Source: Hoplostethus atlanticus
Taxonomy: Eukaryota; Chordata; Actinopteri; Trachichthyiformes; Trachichthyidae
Direction of reading: 5' to 3'
Length of the DNA stretch: 64,000 bases
Assembly (NCBI GenBank): GCA_034670405.1
Contig: JAXDDX010000040.1
Span: 1-64,000, forward strand
The translations under genes and the position numbers were made by a program. A model generated the notes under the pieces. The model ran no database searches and was not told where the DNA came from. It was given only the letters and a program-made list of their open reading frames with translations. Positions 24,702 through 36,837 of the stretch are shown here, in pieces. Within the stretch, counting starts at the first letter, position 1; the number at the start of each line of letters is the position of its first letter.

Positions 24702-27700
24702 ATAGATCTTCTGTTCTGTACTTGGGTAATGTGAACAGCCATTCATCAGTGCAGAAGTAAAGGGCGTAACGAGCAAAACCTCTGCAATCAAAAGTCATTC
24801 TGATGATTTGACTGTAAAGGGTTGTCTTTGTCAACCAATGCCAGCTATCCTGTCTAGCCATTGCTCTTCTGTTGTATTGCCCCCTGTCTGTGCTGGGTGT
24901 TTGTTGTTACTGAATCATGTGTTGTACAACTTGTCACCGTGCAGGCATCGTGACCGCCCTGACGTTGCCTGCATCTCTGCTGGCAGCAGCCAGTGTCATT
25001 GACAACCCCTGGTGTGTTTGTCTGAGCCGCTCAGCAGAGGTGGGGAAACACCTCGCCCAGGTTTTGAGAAGCAGACAGCAGGTATCACTGTATTACCTCC
25101 TACCTATGCAAATACAGTTTACTGTAGTGTGTCATCCGTCTCTCAAGAGGCGCCTGTAATCTGTTTCGTGTGAACAGGGAAAGCTTTAGTCTCTAATCTT
25201 GACATTTGTGATCTTTGTTGCCTTGGCTTGGATTTCCTACCTAGAAAGATACAACAACACTGAAAATTAAATGCAGTATGTTTTTGCACATTGGCCTAAA
25301 ATATCGCCAGCTGCTTAGAGATGAGTTAGTCTAAGTGGTGCAAATAGTAGGAGGATGAAATGTGGGTTGTTCTTCAAAGTGCTGCATCTCTTTGCTCTCT
25401 CCATCTCTGTATTTAAAGGGGAAGCGCCCTGTTAGTCTCATAGGCTTCAGCCTAGGGGCCAGAGTTATCTACTTCTGTCTACAGGAGCTTGCCAATGACC
25501 AAGGTATGACTACTACACAAATATCTTAATGGGAATACACAGTGAAACATGAACACATTCACACCTGTGTTTTCTTTGTGCACTTTTCTTCAGCCAATGC
25601 TCAAGTTTTATACTAAATCCTAAGTGAAGCGGACTAGAATTGTTATGACTATGGCCATAAATAAAAAGCATTTCAATCTGGTTATCCCTCGTAATGTTAA
25701 TAATAATAATAATAATATATATGAGTGATTGAAGTTTTTGCATTGATTACATAACATGGGGTTTTTTTTTTTTATTTCCCTCACATGCCACAATTTAGTT
25801 TTTTTTTTACCTTGTACCAAATGTTTCTATTAAATTCTATCAAACTAGTTGGTTCTGATCTTTTTTCCATCCCTCGTTCCTCAGGCAGTGAAGGAGTAGT
25901 GGAGGATGTGGTCCTCCTGGGGGCCCCTGTGGATGGCTCTGAGAAAGCCTGGGAAAGAATAGCCAAAGTAGTGGCTGGCAAGATAGTAAACGGATACTGC
26001 AGGTAATCTAGGAGAGATCACCCCTTTTAGCATGCAGTGAAAGTGCCAACTGGATTATTATATGATAAACTCAAAATGTTCAACCTTACTGTGGCAGTGC
26101 ATTAACAGGAAGAGTGGAGAAAACAATGAGGGATTTTGGGCTGTTTTGGGTGCAAATATCTTGTTTTTTTTCACTTTATGGAGTCTTTAAATCTGAAATG
26201 TAATGGAAAGCATTTGTCCAGTTCTTGAGTGCAGGATGTCCCGTGTGTCTTTTAAGTGATACATGAATGTAATGATTTTCTGAACTATCTACCAATCAGA
26301 GGGGACTGGCTCCTGGGGTTCTTGTACCGAAGCTCAGCTGCACAGCTATCTGTTGCCGGGCTACAGCCAATCAACATCAACAATCGGCGCATAATCAATG
26401 TGGATCTTTCATCTGTGGTGAGTCAGCTCTAAGGTGATAGGCCACTTTTAATTTGGGGCCTCTGAAAATTAGTTTTTTTTCTGAATAGTTTTTCAAGTAC
26501 ATGTGAATAGCTGACCTGTTAACATACTGACAAACTCAAGGTCACTACTTTGCAGACAATGCCTCAGATTGCAGTTGCCTCAAATTCACACAATTCATGT
26601 ACAAAATACCACGTTTGTTAGGTAGGAGACTGGAGTATGAAATAATTATCAGGGGTCAGTGACTAATCCACACATCCCCGTATGTACTTCCCTTTCAAAT
26701 GATAAACTCAACCAGCTGGAGCTGTTGTTGATGAAATGGGTATTTTAGTCATAAATATAAATGACTGTGATTTAGCTGTGATAAAACATTACACCAAAGA
26801 GAGATCATTTTTGGGATGTAATATCAAATGTTGAATTTTATTTGTTCACCCAAAGAGGACAGTTGCATTATTTGAATAACATTAAAAGAGAAAACAATTG
26901 TTTCTATGTAATAAGGCCACTGCTGGTTCTACTGTTCACAGCAATGCTTCGCCTATAAAACCACGTGATTCTACATGAACTTAACACTTAGTAAATATCA
27001 TTGTAGCTGCTTGATGGCTGTTTAGATGACCCAGGTAAAGCATCAGAGCTTCAACGTTGCACTGAATTAAACAGTAAAAAAAAATCTGAAGCACCATATA
27101 TACTTTGTCACGGAACATGGGGAGCAGGGAAACCTGCTGTACCAAAAAAATAAAAGTACAGGATCTTTCAAAGTAGAAATCTTTTTTTTAAAAATGCAAT
27201 TCAAACGTAATTCACACCCAAATATGTACCCTTCTTTTTTTTTGTCAAGGAGCTTTAATGTGTTGCCTCCTTGCTTCCCAGGTGAAAGGTCACTTGGACT
27301 ACATGCGTCAGATGGACACCATCTTGGTAGCAGTAGGACTGCCCACCAGAGAAGTCCCAGGGGCCTCCAGTACGTCTCTCCAGCCTGTAACAATAACCGA
27401 GGGGACAGTGGACATCCCTGACCAAACCCCAGAAGAGCAGGCGCCCCAGAGGCAAGACGTTGAATTTAGCTCAGCTGGGAAAGATGAGACTTGCACAGTA
27501 GAGGGTGGAGAACCGAAGGAGGTGGTAGAGACAGAGGAGATAGGCGACGGTTGGGATATCCCTGATATTTCAGATCTGCTGGACTCCCTGAATGATGCGG
27601 ACGGAGTTGGGATTAATTCGCCACTTCGCTCTGAGGAGAACCCCACTAATGATGACACGTGCTCTGCTTTCACTACCCAGTGTGATGGCGCAGAGGGGGC

Positions 27701-27959
27701 TGACCCAGATAATGAACATACGTCCTGGGGTTGGGACGACACACACTGGACCACTGAACACACACACAGGAACAAAGGCGACCAAACTTGTAAAGAGCAC
27801 ACGATGCACGACCAGATGCCTCCTTGTAAACTCGCCTCTTCTAAACTTGATATTTCGGCATCGAAGCCTCATGGGAGAAAACATTCATCTCATTCTCAAC
27901 ACAATGACATGCCAGACACAGCGAAGGCATCAGTGGACACAAATGCCAACTCTGAGTGA
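20234..27959 (+). CDS. tmco4: Transmembrane and coiled-coil domain-containing protein 4 (DUF726 family)
   Basis: Membrane protein with an alpha/beta-hydrolase-like DUF726 domain; its cellular role is poorly known. Fourteen exons give 729 residues: 20234-20276, 20835-20985, 21239-21413, 21800-21827, 21935-22064, 22637-22734, 23069-23212, 23389-23508, 24131-24295, 24945-25081, 25419-25503, 25885-26002, 26300-26417 and 27282-27959. All junctions are GT-AG and keep frame. About residues 192-256 form glycine/alanine-rich membrane segments (exons 6-7). A hydrolase nucleophile-elbow motif GFSLG puts the candidate serine at 408, and LLGAPVDG follows at 436-443. The final exon starts VKGHLDYMRQMDTILVAVGL and ends in an acidic, histidine-rich, probably disordered tail, making the protein about 95 residues longer than human TMCO4 as I recall it. 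It is convergent with htr6, as in human. Confidence 0.93.
22075..22100. repeat. (TGGA)n short tandem repeat in tmco4 intron 5
   Basis: About six TGGA/TGCA units immediately after the exon 5 donor. Confidence 0.8.
24648..24699. repeat. (TG)26 microsatellite in tmco4 intron 9
   Basis: Uninterrupted TG run within the intron between exons 24131-24295 and 24945-25081. Confidence 0.96.
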
Positions 27960-28821
27960 AGAAATGTGCCTTAAATTAACTCCTCTGATTAAAGGGTGTT
28001 TTTAGACAAATTTACCATATCAATTAACATCATTTACATTTTTGCAACTGGATTTTTACAAACTGTGAAGATAATATTGTTGCATAATTTATTTCCGTAT
28101 TTCCCATTACCCTTTGAACTGTGGGTTCAAAAGATTGTAAATATTATATTGCTCATATGTTTTTCAGATTTCAGATGATGCAACAAGGCAGGTGTCACCT
28201 CCATTCCTTTAATCCTCTTATTTCCGTCTGTTGGCCTTGGTTGCCATGGATATTATCACAGTAATTTGATTTCCATCAGGCCAGTGGTAATGCACTTGTT
28301 CAGCGTGCAATTTCTAGGCCTGTAAGTCCCTGCTCTTCTTTATTCTACCAATTGGAAGAGCCATTTCATATGGAATATACTGGTCATATCTGAGCCAGCT
28401 GAATGAGATGATGTGACATTGCGCTCAGGTGGATGGAGTATATCACTGGTACCCACCACGGGAAATTGTTTTGTCTTAACCTATCACTTTTACCACTAAC
28501 TTTTGCTAATGCACTAAAATTGTTTTTTCCAACCATATTTAATGATGAAAGATGCAGAATCTCCTGTGTTTAGCACCTTTCCACAGACATTTTCATGTTA
28601 TTTGTTATTTTAAGTCCTTCCCAGTAAGCAACCAGTTTAATTGGGGACACACATCTTTTCATAACAGACCTCCTTGTTTTTTTGTCATTTGTTTTATCTC
28701 ACTTAAACCTCTTAAATCATGGTGAGTAAATCATGAATTCTTCTCTCTCTAAACAATTATCTTCCATCAAACTTCACTCCACCTCAAATCCTGACGTATG
28801 GGACAGCGTCTTTGTCTTGCC
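27960..28821. other. Convergent 3' ends of tmco4 and htr6
   Basis: The 862 bases between the two stop codons carry no exon. An ATTAAA hexamer at 27988-27993, 29 bases after the tmco4 stop, is a weak possible poly(A) signal. The rest is probably 3' untranslated sequence of both genes. Confidence 0.5.
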
Positions 28822-31800
28822 TCAGTCCAGTGTGTCCACCTGATTGGGAAGAAGCAAAGGCAGCTCGATTCCAGCGTGCTCGGCGTCCAACAGGTTGACG
28901 GCGTCCGTGGCGGTCGCGGGCGGTTGGGTGGGATCAGACGCCAGGGCGGAGGGGGAGTCGCTGGCGATGTTGGGCTCTCCCGAGTTGCGGAGGGAGACGG
29001 AGAGCGCCGGCGAGGGTCTTCTGGGCGAACGGGAAGAACAGCAGGGCAGGAGTTTCCCCAGAGCTCGCTTGAAGTCTCTCATGAACAGGGGGTAGATGAT
29101 GGGGTTCATAGTGCTGTTGCAGTAGCCCAGCCAGGTGATGGCATCAAAGAGTGCAGGCGGGACACACTCACACACCGCCTGATAGAAGACAGCAAAGGGC
29201 ATGGCCTGCATTAATGCATCAAAGGCCAATTTACTGTACAATTAATCTCACATTCACACAGAGTGCAAAGTCATTTAACATAGACTCCGGCTCATGAGAA
29301 ACCCATGATCTTGTCCAATATAATTCAGTAGTAATTGGCAATATAGAAACATGACAGAATGTCTGTCTCTGATCCTGCAGCAAGCCATCCATCTCATTTT
29401 CACTGACTAGAAATGTTAAAATGTATTGGACTGGTTGTATAAAACATAGCTTTGGAACATAACCACTAGGTTAAGTAGAGAGGGAGAGTGAAGGAGGAGA
29501 CAGCTGTTAGAGGACAGCTTCCAATACTATCAAGATGAGGCAGGGAGGCGGTGGGAATAGGAGAAAAGGGAGGGGTGCATTCACACACCACATTGAGTGT
29601 GAAAAAGAGGGAGAGTGCAGACACAGTCAAGTCTATGTTATGCAGGGGAGAAGCAAGGGGGCACAGATGGGAAATGAAAATGACTGGATCATTGAAAGCT
29701 TGTAAAGCAGGACAAGTGTAATTACCAATTTAGATGAAGCTGTTCTCTGACGTTCATTTACTCTGAGATTTTGGTTTTTTTTCTTTCTTTCATGGTCGTA
29801 AATAGTTTTTCATCATTTGTTCATCGAGTAACGGGTTTGTCAAATCAAAAATCAACTCAAAAAAAATACCTGACCTTCAGGTTATAAATGGTGATTTGAT
29901 GTGTTGTTTTCCAGTCGGGTCTCGGAGTGAGTCAGCCACACTTAGCTGAAATGCCAGTCTATTTCCTCTTTGGATAGCTTGGCAAGGCAATGACGCCAGG
30001 GCTGTCCAATGCTAAAATAGACCAGTATCCAAGTCTCCATTTTGTTTCCCCCCCCCCCATTTATTTCACACCATTATAGTGCCCAACCACACAACAACAC
30101 TGCAGTGCAGATACAAAAGTGTGAAAATTGGCAAAACTACATCTGAATCACAGACTGAGATATATGAAATGGGAAAGCTATTTCAAATGAGGCAAACAAA
30201 ACCTTCGGAAAGTGGTAAAGGAAATTCTTGCAGGAAGAACTGGGTCACGTGGGTGCGGGCAAGAGGAGCAAAAATACAGGATACAAAGCCTTATTTTTCA
30301 CAAATACTTAAAATCATAAATCACCTTATGCTTTATTGTGTGCAGAATCCACACAAAACAGAGTAATGGTTATCTGAATGTCTGGGCATTTGGACTCACA
30401 ACATTTGGTCCTGTCCTATATCCCTTGCGTCCATCTAACCCCCATTAATTACTATGAATTCTTCACCCAGAGCTAAGTGTAGTGTAATGCCACTCCACCA
30501 AACCTCTGCGTCTGTTGCCTGTACTGACCTGAGCCATGTTGGTGATGAAAAAGGGTAGCCAGGCACTGAAGAAGAGCCCCAGCAGGACTCCCAGTGTCAG
30601 ACTGGCCTTCAGTGCCCTCCGACCCTGCCGGTGAGCCAGACGGCGCTCGCTGTTCACCGACAACTGTGGACGGTAGAGCACACTGGGCAATGTATGTAAC
30701 TGTGCTGTATATTAAATAAAGTTTATTTTAAAAGGTTATAGATACATACAACATATATGGCATCAACAATCTAGGAGCACTTTAAATTCCTTTAGTATTA
30801 AAAAAAACCCACAAAAATAGCATAGAGAAACTAATCCAGGACCACTGGCCTTTCCTCCTCGAGCATCTCCATCAGCTTTTCTAGGTGCTTTATATACTAG
30901 CCAAGATGGCTTCTATTGTATGACTGGATCTTTTTACAGCCTACTAATAAAACTTCTTTTAAAATAAAATAATAGATATAAAGATTTTAATTTCCAACAT
31001 CCTTGAGCTCTTGTTCTCTGCAGGGCTTCATGTTGAATTTGCAGCGAGGACGCCATTCCAGTGTCGCGTCTTTGTTGTGAGTTGCTGTGAGCTGTAGCTC
31101 TTAGTGCCACCAGCACAAGGTCTTCACCATATCTCCTAACAAGTTTTGAATTATAAAGCTCCGTCGACAATCACCCACTCGTTAAGGCTTCTTTTACTGA
31201 AGAGACTCAATTGAAAGGCTTTAATTTTTTTTAATTCTATCTCATTGCTTGTCATTTTCACTAAAAATATCAGTCATCTCTCTGCTCTTCTATTCCTTTA
31301 TTTCTGAGAGTGAAAGTCAGCGTTGTGATAAACACGCCGTTCCCTACAGCCCTATATTTTAATGGAGGGGAGTTATAATGTTCACATGGTGATGCTACAA
31401 GGCCAACTGCAGACATAACACACACACTATTTAGATTTCTACCGCCATATAGATTTTCATCGGGGTTTAACTCCCCCTGATGGTTTTTAATTGGCTTCTT
31501 TCAAATCATATCTGAACTCCTTGAGCTCCCTCTTTCAATTAATGACCATGATCCAGTTCTCCTTGCTAACAAATTTTTTTTTTTCTTGAAGGCTTCACAG
31601 AAGAAAGCAGTAAAAGTTAGTGGAAACCTATAACTGAACGGAAAGACTTGTTTCATGATTAAATCAACGATGACTCACGAGGACATTTTAATTCCCGTTC
31701 ACCAATACACAGCATTTTATGTTATAATTGCCATTTTAAAGGAAAAGGCGTGGGACATAATTATATACAGCATTATATGAAATCTCAAAAAATTGCAAGG

Positions 31801-33027
31801 AAAAAGACAAATAAGGTTGTGAACTCTTGGAGATGGAGAGCTGTTTGTCTTTGTGCCACCTGTTCCCACTCACATACTTGTTTTTCAATGCACATCCCCG
31901 TTAAGAGCCTGCTCCTCTTAAAGGGGCAATCTACTATTTCAACATTGATCATCGGTGATTTTATCGAGCATTTCGGTGTCGCTTTCTCCTGAAAATAGTT
32001 TAATTCAATGAGATGGTCAGGAAGACCCTAATGACGCCCTGGCCTATACGTTGACTCTTTGCTCTCTCTTCCTTACCGGCACATTGCGTGATACAGGAGG
32101 CTCCTGGTGATTGTAGTCATCCCCGTCCGGGTGAGCGTGCCCTGCTGCAGCGCCAGGCGAAGGAGGCCTGGAAGGTTCCCCGAGAGAGGGATGCGGGTAC
32201 GGTGGGTGGCTGAGTGCTGCCACCCTCCTCGCCTGCCGCCGGGCCGCCAGAAGGATCCGACAGTAGGTGAAGCAGATGGCGCTGGAGGGCAGAAAGAAGG
32301 TGAGGACAGATGCCACCAGGGCAAAAGGCAGGGTGACCCGCAGGCGGCACTGGAAGGATAGGCCCCCAGAGGGCGACACCTGAAAGTAGGATGCTGGGTA
32401 CAGTGCGTCAGAATAGGAGCTGTTGGTGGCACTGCTGACCCCTGGCATCAAGGAGTTCCCGCTCCCATGGCCTAAGCTGTGCCATTTCATCTCAATGGGC
32501 AGGAAGGAGGCCAGTGCCGCCAGTCCCCAAGCAGCTGCCACCAGGAGCAAGGCCCTGGGCGGGGTCATCCTCTGCTTGTAGCGCAGTGGCGAGATGATGA
32601 GGAGGTATCGATCCAGGCTGATCACGCAGAGGTTGAGGATGGAGGCGCTGCAGCACATGACGTCAAAGCAGAGCCAAACGGGGCAGAAGCCAGGCCACAG
32701 CACCCAGGCCCCACACAACACGTTGAGCATGGCCGGGGGCATGACCACCAGCGCCACCATCAGGTCGGACAGGAACAGCGACACCAGGAAGCAGTTCGAC
32801 GTGCAGCGCAAAGAGCGGTGGGCAAACACCAGAGCGATGAGCAGCACGTTGCCACAGGCCGTCATGAGGATGATGACGGTCAGCATGAACGCCAACAACC
32901 ACGGGCCGCTGCCAGTGATGTCCCAGGCACCGGCGGTGGGGGAGCTGCTGTTAAAGCTCCCTAATGGGTTGACACCATCCAGACCTGCCCTTGCCCCATC
33001 CAAGCCAGGCGACGGAGAGTCACCCAT
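28822..33027 (-). CDS. htr6: 5-hydroxytryptamine (serotonin) receptor 6
   Basis: Class A G-protein-coupled receptor; the mammalian protein couples to Gs and raises cAMP in brain neurons. Exons 32077-33027, 30529-30663 and 28822-29178, all phase 0, give 480 residues (human 440). The chosen ATG (33027) gives an N-terminus of normal length; an upstream in-frame ATG at 33141 would add 38 non-receptor-like residues. Key residues are present: N60 in TM1, D88 in TM2, C115 and the amine-binding D122 in TM3, DRY at 139-141, FFSAWLPFF in TM6 and [10 protein letters not shown] in TM7. The stretch [14 protein letters not shown] is almost identical to human HTR6. The second extracellular loop is enlarged by about 31 residues between LGH and QCR. 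The NSS near residue 26 is a possible glycosylation site. Introns sit in loop 3 and at the TM6/TM7 border. The first acceptor (at 30664) was chosen by phase over a nearer alternative. Confidence 0.95.
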
Positions 33028-34668
33028 GGTGCTGCTTGGCAACAAATAAGTAAGCCAGCTCCTGAGGTCCCTTTTCAGGCAGCCCTCTGCTTGTCTGTGA
33101 GGGTTTGAGAGGCACCGCCGAATGCTACAGACCCACAACAACGGATGCCAATTCTGCTCCCAGCCAACGCAGCCGAAGCTCTCACTTCAGGGAGAGTGTG
33201 AAATAAAGAGAAGCCACTGAGGTCTGGTGCTGAGAAGCCATCCACTCCTCTCCCAGCCAAGGTTAACAGGACCGTTCTCCATGGGTCATTAGAGCCATCT
33301 CCCGGTGCCGTGAATACCTCCCGGTACCTCGTGGTTGCCTCCACTGCCACCAGTGTAGCGATCAAAATTACCAACACCGTTCCTTCCATCTCTCCATCCT
33401 GCCTCATCCAAAGCTAAGAGCCAGAGTGAGACGTTTGGTGGCTGACAGTGGGTTTCAAAGCAGCGTGTCACGACGATGACAGCCACTGGGGGAGGGCAGA
33501 CAGAGAGGTAGGCTTCGACTAGGCATACGAGGGCAGTGCCAGGGAAAGAAAAACCATTGAACACGCAGAGAACAAGGACCAATTCTCAGAATTATACCTG
33601 ATCTCACAGAAGTGGCATAATACAACTTGAGCAGGTCCTTTGCCGTGTTGGAGCCGTGAGGTCTTACACAAATTTTATTCAGGGGAAATATGGGAAGGAG
33701 AACCAAACAAATGCTATTGTGCAGCTGTAAGCAAGGCTCTGTTCAGAAGTGCTCTACAGGTATGATGGTTGTTGTTATGCTGTCTTTATATCTCCCCCTC
33801 TGGTTAATCCCCGTGTCGGCCACTCTAGCGCGCCTCCCAGCCAGAGCGCACAGCTTCAGAGAAAGAGCGTGTCAAAGCACTCAACTTAATGCATAACCAT
33901 GCACAATCACAGCCAAGAAATGCTAATTCTACATCATAGGAACTGGTGTGGGTGGGTTTTTTTTCCTTGTTTGATGACAGTATTTTTAACTACTGGTGTA
34001 TAGCCACCATGACATTTTTGTATACTATAAACATTTGATAACTTCTTAGACGTTAGGCCTTTATGATACGTGTAAGATTAATATCCTAGTGTTTAAAGTG
34101 CATTGTAGAGAACACAAGAACAATTCATTGTAATTCAGTTAATTCCTGTTTTATTCATGTGATGGTGACATAGTGAGAGCTGTAAAAGCCAGGTAACAAT
34201 AGTAAGTAAGTAAAGGACCATTTAGTAAGTAAAATGTAAAAAATTACCATTAGTGGCTAAACTAAGTTGATTGTGCAGCAATTACCAGATAGCCATGCAG
34301 TCATTTCACCTGGTTCAACAACGACATACAAAAACAAAAATTATCATTTAGTCTAAGATGAAAACTTTTTTGAATTGAGGAATATTGTGGTTTTGAATAA
34401 TGACACACACAAAAAGCCACACGTGAAAACTCAACGGCTTACAAGAAAACTGAGGCTCCGTTAATTATGTAGATTGAGATCAAACTTCGATGGCCTGTGA
34501 CAGGGATAATTATTCACCTCCCACTAGGAGCACTTGAATGCCAACATGTGAACATTTCCAAAGTGACTTCCTGAGCAGTCTAGCATTTTTTAATAGCGCT
34601 GTCAAATACTCAAATACTAACTACTAAATAAATGAGCAAAGTTTTTTTGTCCTTTTTTTCATGATTAT
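33028..34668. other. htr6 upstream region; no gene recognised
   Basis: The minus strand directly above the htr6 start (33028 to about 33600) stays open in two frames and is probably 5' untranslated sequence. No cystine-knot exon of nbl1, which lies between MICOS10 and HTR6 in human, could be found here. From about 33900 to 34668 the DNA is AT-rich with no signal. Confidence 0.5.
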
Positions 34669-34674
34669 TTTATT
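34669..34674 (-). terminator. micos10 poly(A) signal AATAAA
   Basis: Canonical hexamer on the minus strand, about 170 bases past the micos10 stop codon. Confidence 0.6.
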
Positions 34675-34844
34675 AAACAAACACAGACTGTCCTGTTCAG
34701 GCACATACAAAGCATACCGAGTCATACTAGGGAAGAATCGTCCAACAGAGAGACACAAATCTTACTGGAGAACAGTGCAAATGGTGAGCGTCCCAAAACA
34801 ACAGGTCAACAAAAATAAAACGTCAGTCCGTCGATGATATGCAG

Positions 34845-36376
34845 CTATTGCTCCTGTTGAGGAAGATAAAAGGGAATCGGTTACAGTAACTCTTGACTTA
34901 CATGAACTGTTGAGTGCAGGATAAACAGTTATAACACAAACCAACCTTCATGCTTCTTTGCAGCAAATAATGTGATCTTAAGTCAGTCTGACAGTTGGAG
35001 TACGCCATGCCCAGTCCTGTTCCTAAGCCAAATGAAATCGGCCATGTGCGTCCTGCAAATCAAATGGACACTTAATCTCTTCCCGAAGAGTACAAGCACA
35101 CAAAGAACCACTTCACAATGGGATTTTTAAAAGAAACAAACAAAAATATAGCTGTCCCGTGAAGACCATTTTCCACACCAGTTGTTTTTCTTTACTTGAC
35201 TTTAAAGTTGACATGGTCCTTTTGGTGCTGAGTGAGTGTCATGACAAAAAGAGCCCAATAAACACAGTTCAAAATTCATCCTATAAATTGAGATATGTGT
35301 TCAGTCAGAAAATAAGGTTATTTTTGCTTAGGAGAAACACCCACTTGCAGCAGCAGATGGCTACTACTATGAGCTGCAGTGAGCAGCACACTAAATTTAA
35401 TTAAAGGTTAAAAAAACACATGCAACATCAAATCCTTTGAGATTACTTACGTTTGAAGAACACAACAGAAAACACGACTCCTAACCCCAGGCCAGCACCT
35501 GAGAAAGGATGAGAAACATTATTAAAAGTGCCGTTCCCTCTTGTATGTAAAAACTGTCACACCAAACTCAATTAAATATGTCAATTTAATGATTCCTTGC
35601 TTATCGGCAACAGTACATATCTCGCATGACATAACTTCAGACCTTTTTCTAATTGTCATGATACACTGGAAAATTCGGTAGGGAGTGATTCTTCAACTAG
35701 CACTTTGTCAATAAAAACTTTTAGAATCGGTTCACACTGCTCGCTACCGCCCACCATCCTCTGATGGGAGGATACTATGAGGATAACAGGCTAACCACTA
35801 CTAAAAGTTGAAATTCTACTGTAATAAATGCTGCATGGTGTGTTGGATGTGTGCCGAATGGAAGAGTGGACCCCACTGTGTAGTACAACAACTTAATTGG
35901 TGTTCTGGGAAATATGTACGTTTATTGTAATTGCCAGATTTTAACGGATTTTCCATTTCGTTCTCTCCGAGGGAGGGGGTAAATTAACGGGGCTAAGAGT
36001 CCAGCGTGAGTAACGTTAGAGCATGAATACTTGCGTCGAAGTTGCGTTTCTTCCTTGGGTTAGGAAGATATATGTTGCGATAGAATGAACCCAGGGTTTA
36101 CCTGCGAGGATAGGTAACTTACAGCTATCTGACTGGTCATTCAATTGCCCTTTACTAGACCTTTGAATGGCTAGCTAGCTAGCTAGCGTCTAGCCCAAGT
36201 CAATGACAGCTGTGGACAGACGTAATGAGAGCAGCTTATCTATTAACGGTCTCATATCACTGTTCTCGGATATTGCTGTGTCGTTACACGCAGGGTATTT
36301 TGGACTATTTACCGACTTTGACGGCACAGTCTGCGAGGCATCGGTTCCACTTTTTCCCCAGCTCCTTCTCAGACAT
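34845..36376 (-). CDS. micos10: MICOS complex subunit Mic10 (MINOS1)
   Basis: Small hairpin protein of the mitochondrial inner membrane that oligomerises and bends membrane at crista junctions as part of the MICOS complex. Exons 36313-36376, 35451-35498, 34946-35052 and 34845-34853 give 75 residues (human 78). Exon 1 begins MSEKELGKKWNRCLAD, close to human. Two glycine-zipper membrane segments are intact: GLGLG in exon 2 and GLGTGLGMAYSNC in exon 3, separated by a basic turn. The last exon adds only Glu-Gln and the stop, giving a C-terminus ending KEQ like the human VKEQEQ. The exon 3 donor (AAG then GTTGGT) is weak; reading through would instead add 16 residues before a stop. Each exon is too short to stand out alone; the gene was found by joining them. 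Confidence 0.9.
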
Positions 36377-36452
36377 GACGTTAGCTTGTGGCTGGCCTCA
36401 AATGTCAAGTGCAGCTCTGTAGCTGCTTTCAGGGGCTGTCGGAAATTTTACA

Positions 36453-36658
36453 GTTACGACTTCAGCGCACGTGAACAACCCAACAAAGTAGCTCAGAAAT
36501 AAAACAACCACAAATAACTTATTAATTACACGGTTATTTATTTATTTTATTATTTCTGATCAAACGCGCCTGAATACGCAACAAGTCGTATTTCTGGCTT
36601 CTGACATCTCTCACATCTACTATATTAGGAGTTTACGAGGAGCACACGAAGGCAGCAT
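36453..36658 (+). repeat. Dispersed two-part repeat, copy B (upstream of micos10)
   Basis: Block 1 (36453-36489) and block 2 (36631-36658) match the two blocks at 19826-20198 in sequence, order and orientation, but are about 140 rather than 310 bases apart. The element begins 77 bases upstream of the micos10 ATG, which is on the opposite strand. See the matching copy A entry. Confidence 0.55.
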
Positions 36659-36831
36659 GAACTACCATCTAAACCTCGCGATGTCTTTCTTGAAAACCAA
36701 TTGGCACAATGACGCCATCAAGCGGTAAACGTAGCCTTGCATTGCAAAACATCTACATTCTAGAAAATACAGACATAATACTAAAGAAATTAAATAAAAG
36801 ATTTCAGAGATGCACAACTTTTTAATGCAAA

Positions 36832-36837
36832 TTTATT
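36832..36837 (-). terminator. sike1 poly(A) signal AATAAA
   Basis: Hexamer on the minus strand about 1 kb past the sike1 stop and about 450 bases above the micos10 start, so a natural end for the sike1 transcript. Confidence 0.5.

Noticed and set aside
33028-33407. Open minus-strand frames above htr6, including an in-frame upstream ATG at 33141
   Set aside because: They resemble no protein. The ATG at 33027 gives a receptor N-terminus of normal length, so this is probably 5' untranslated sequence.
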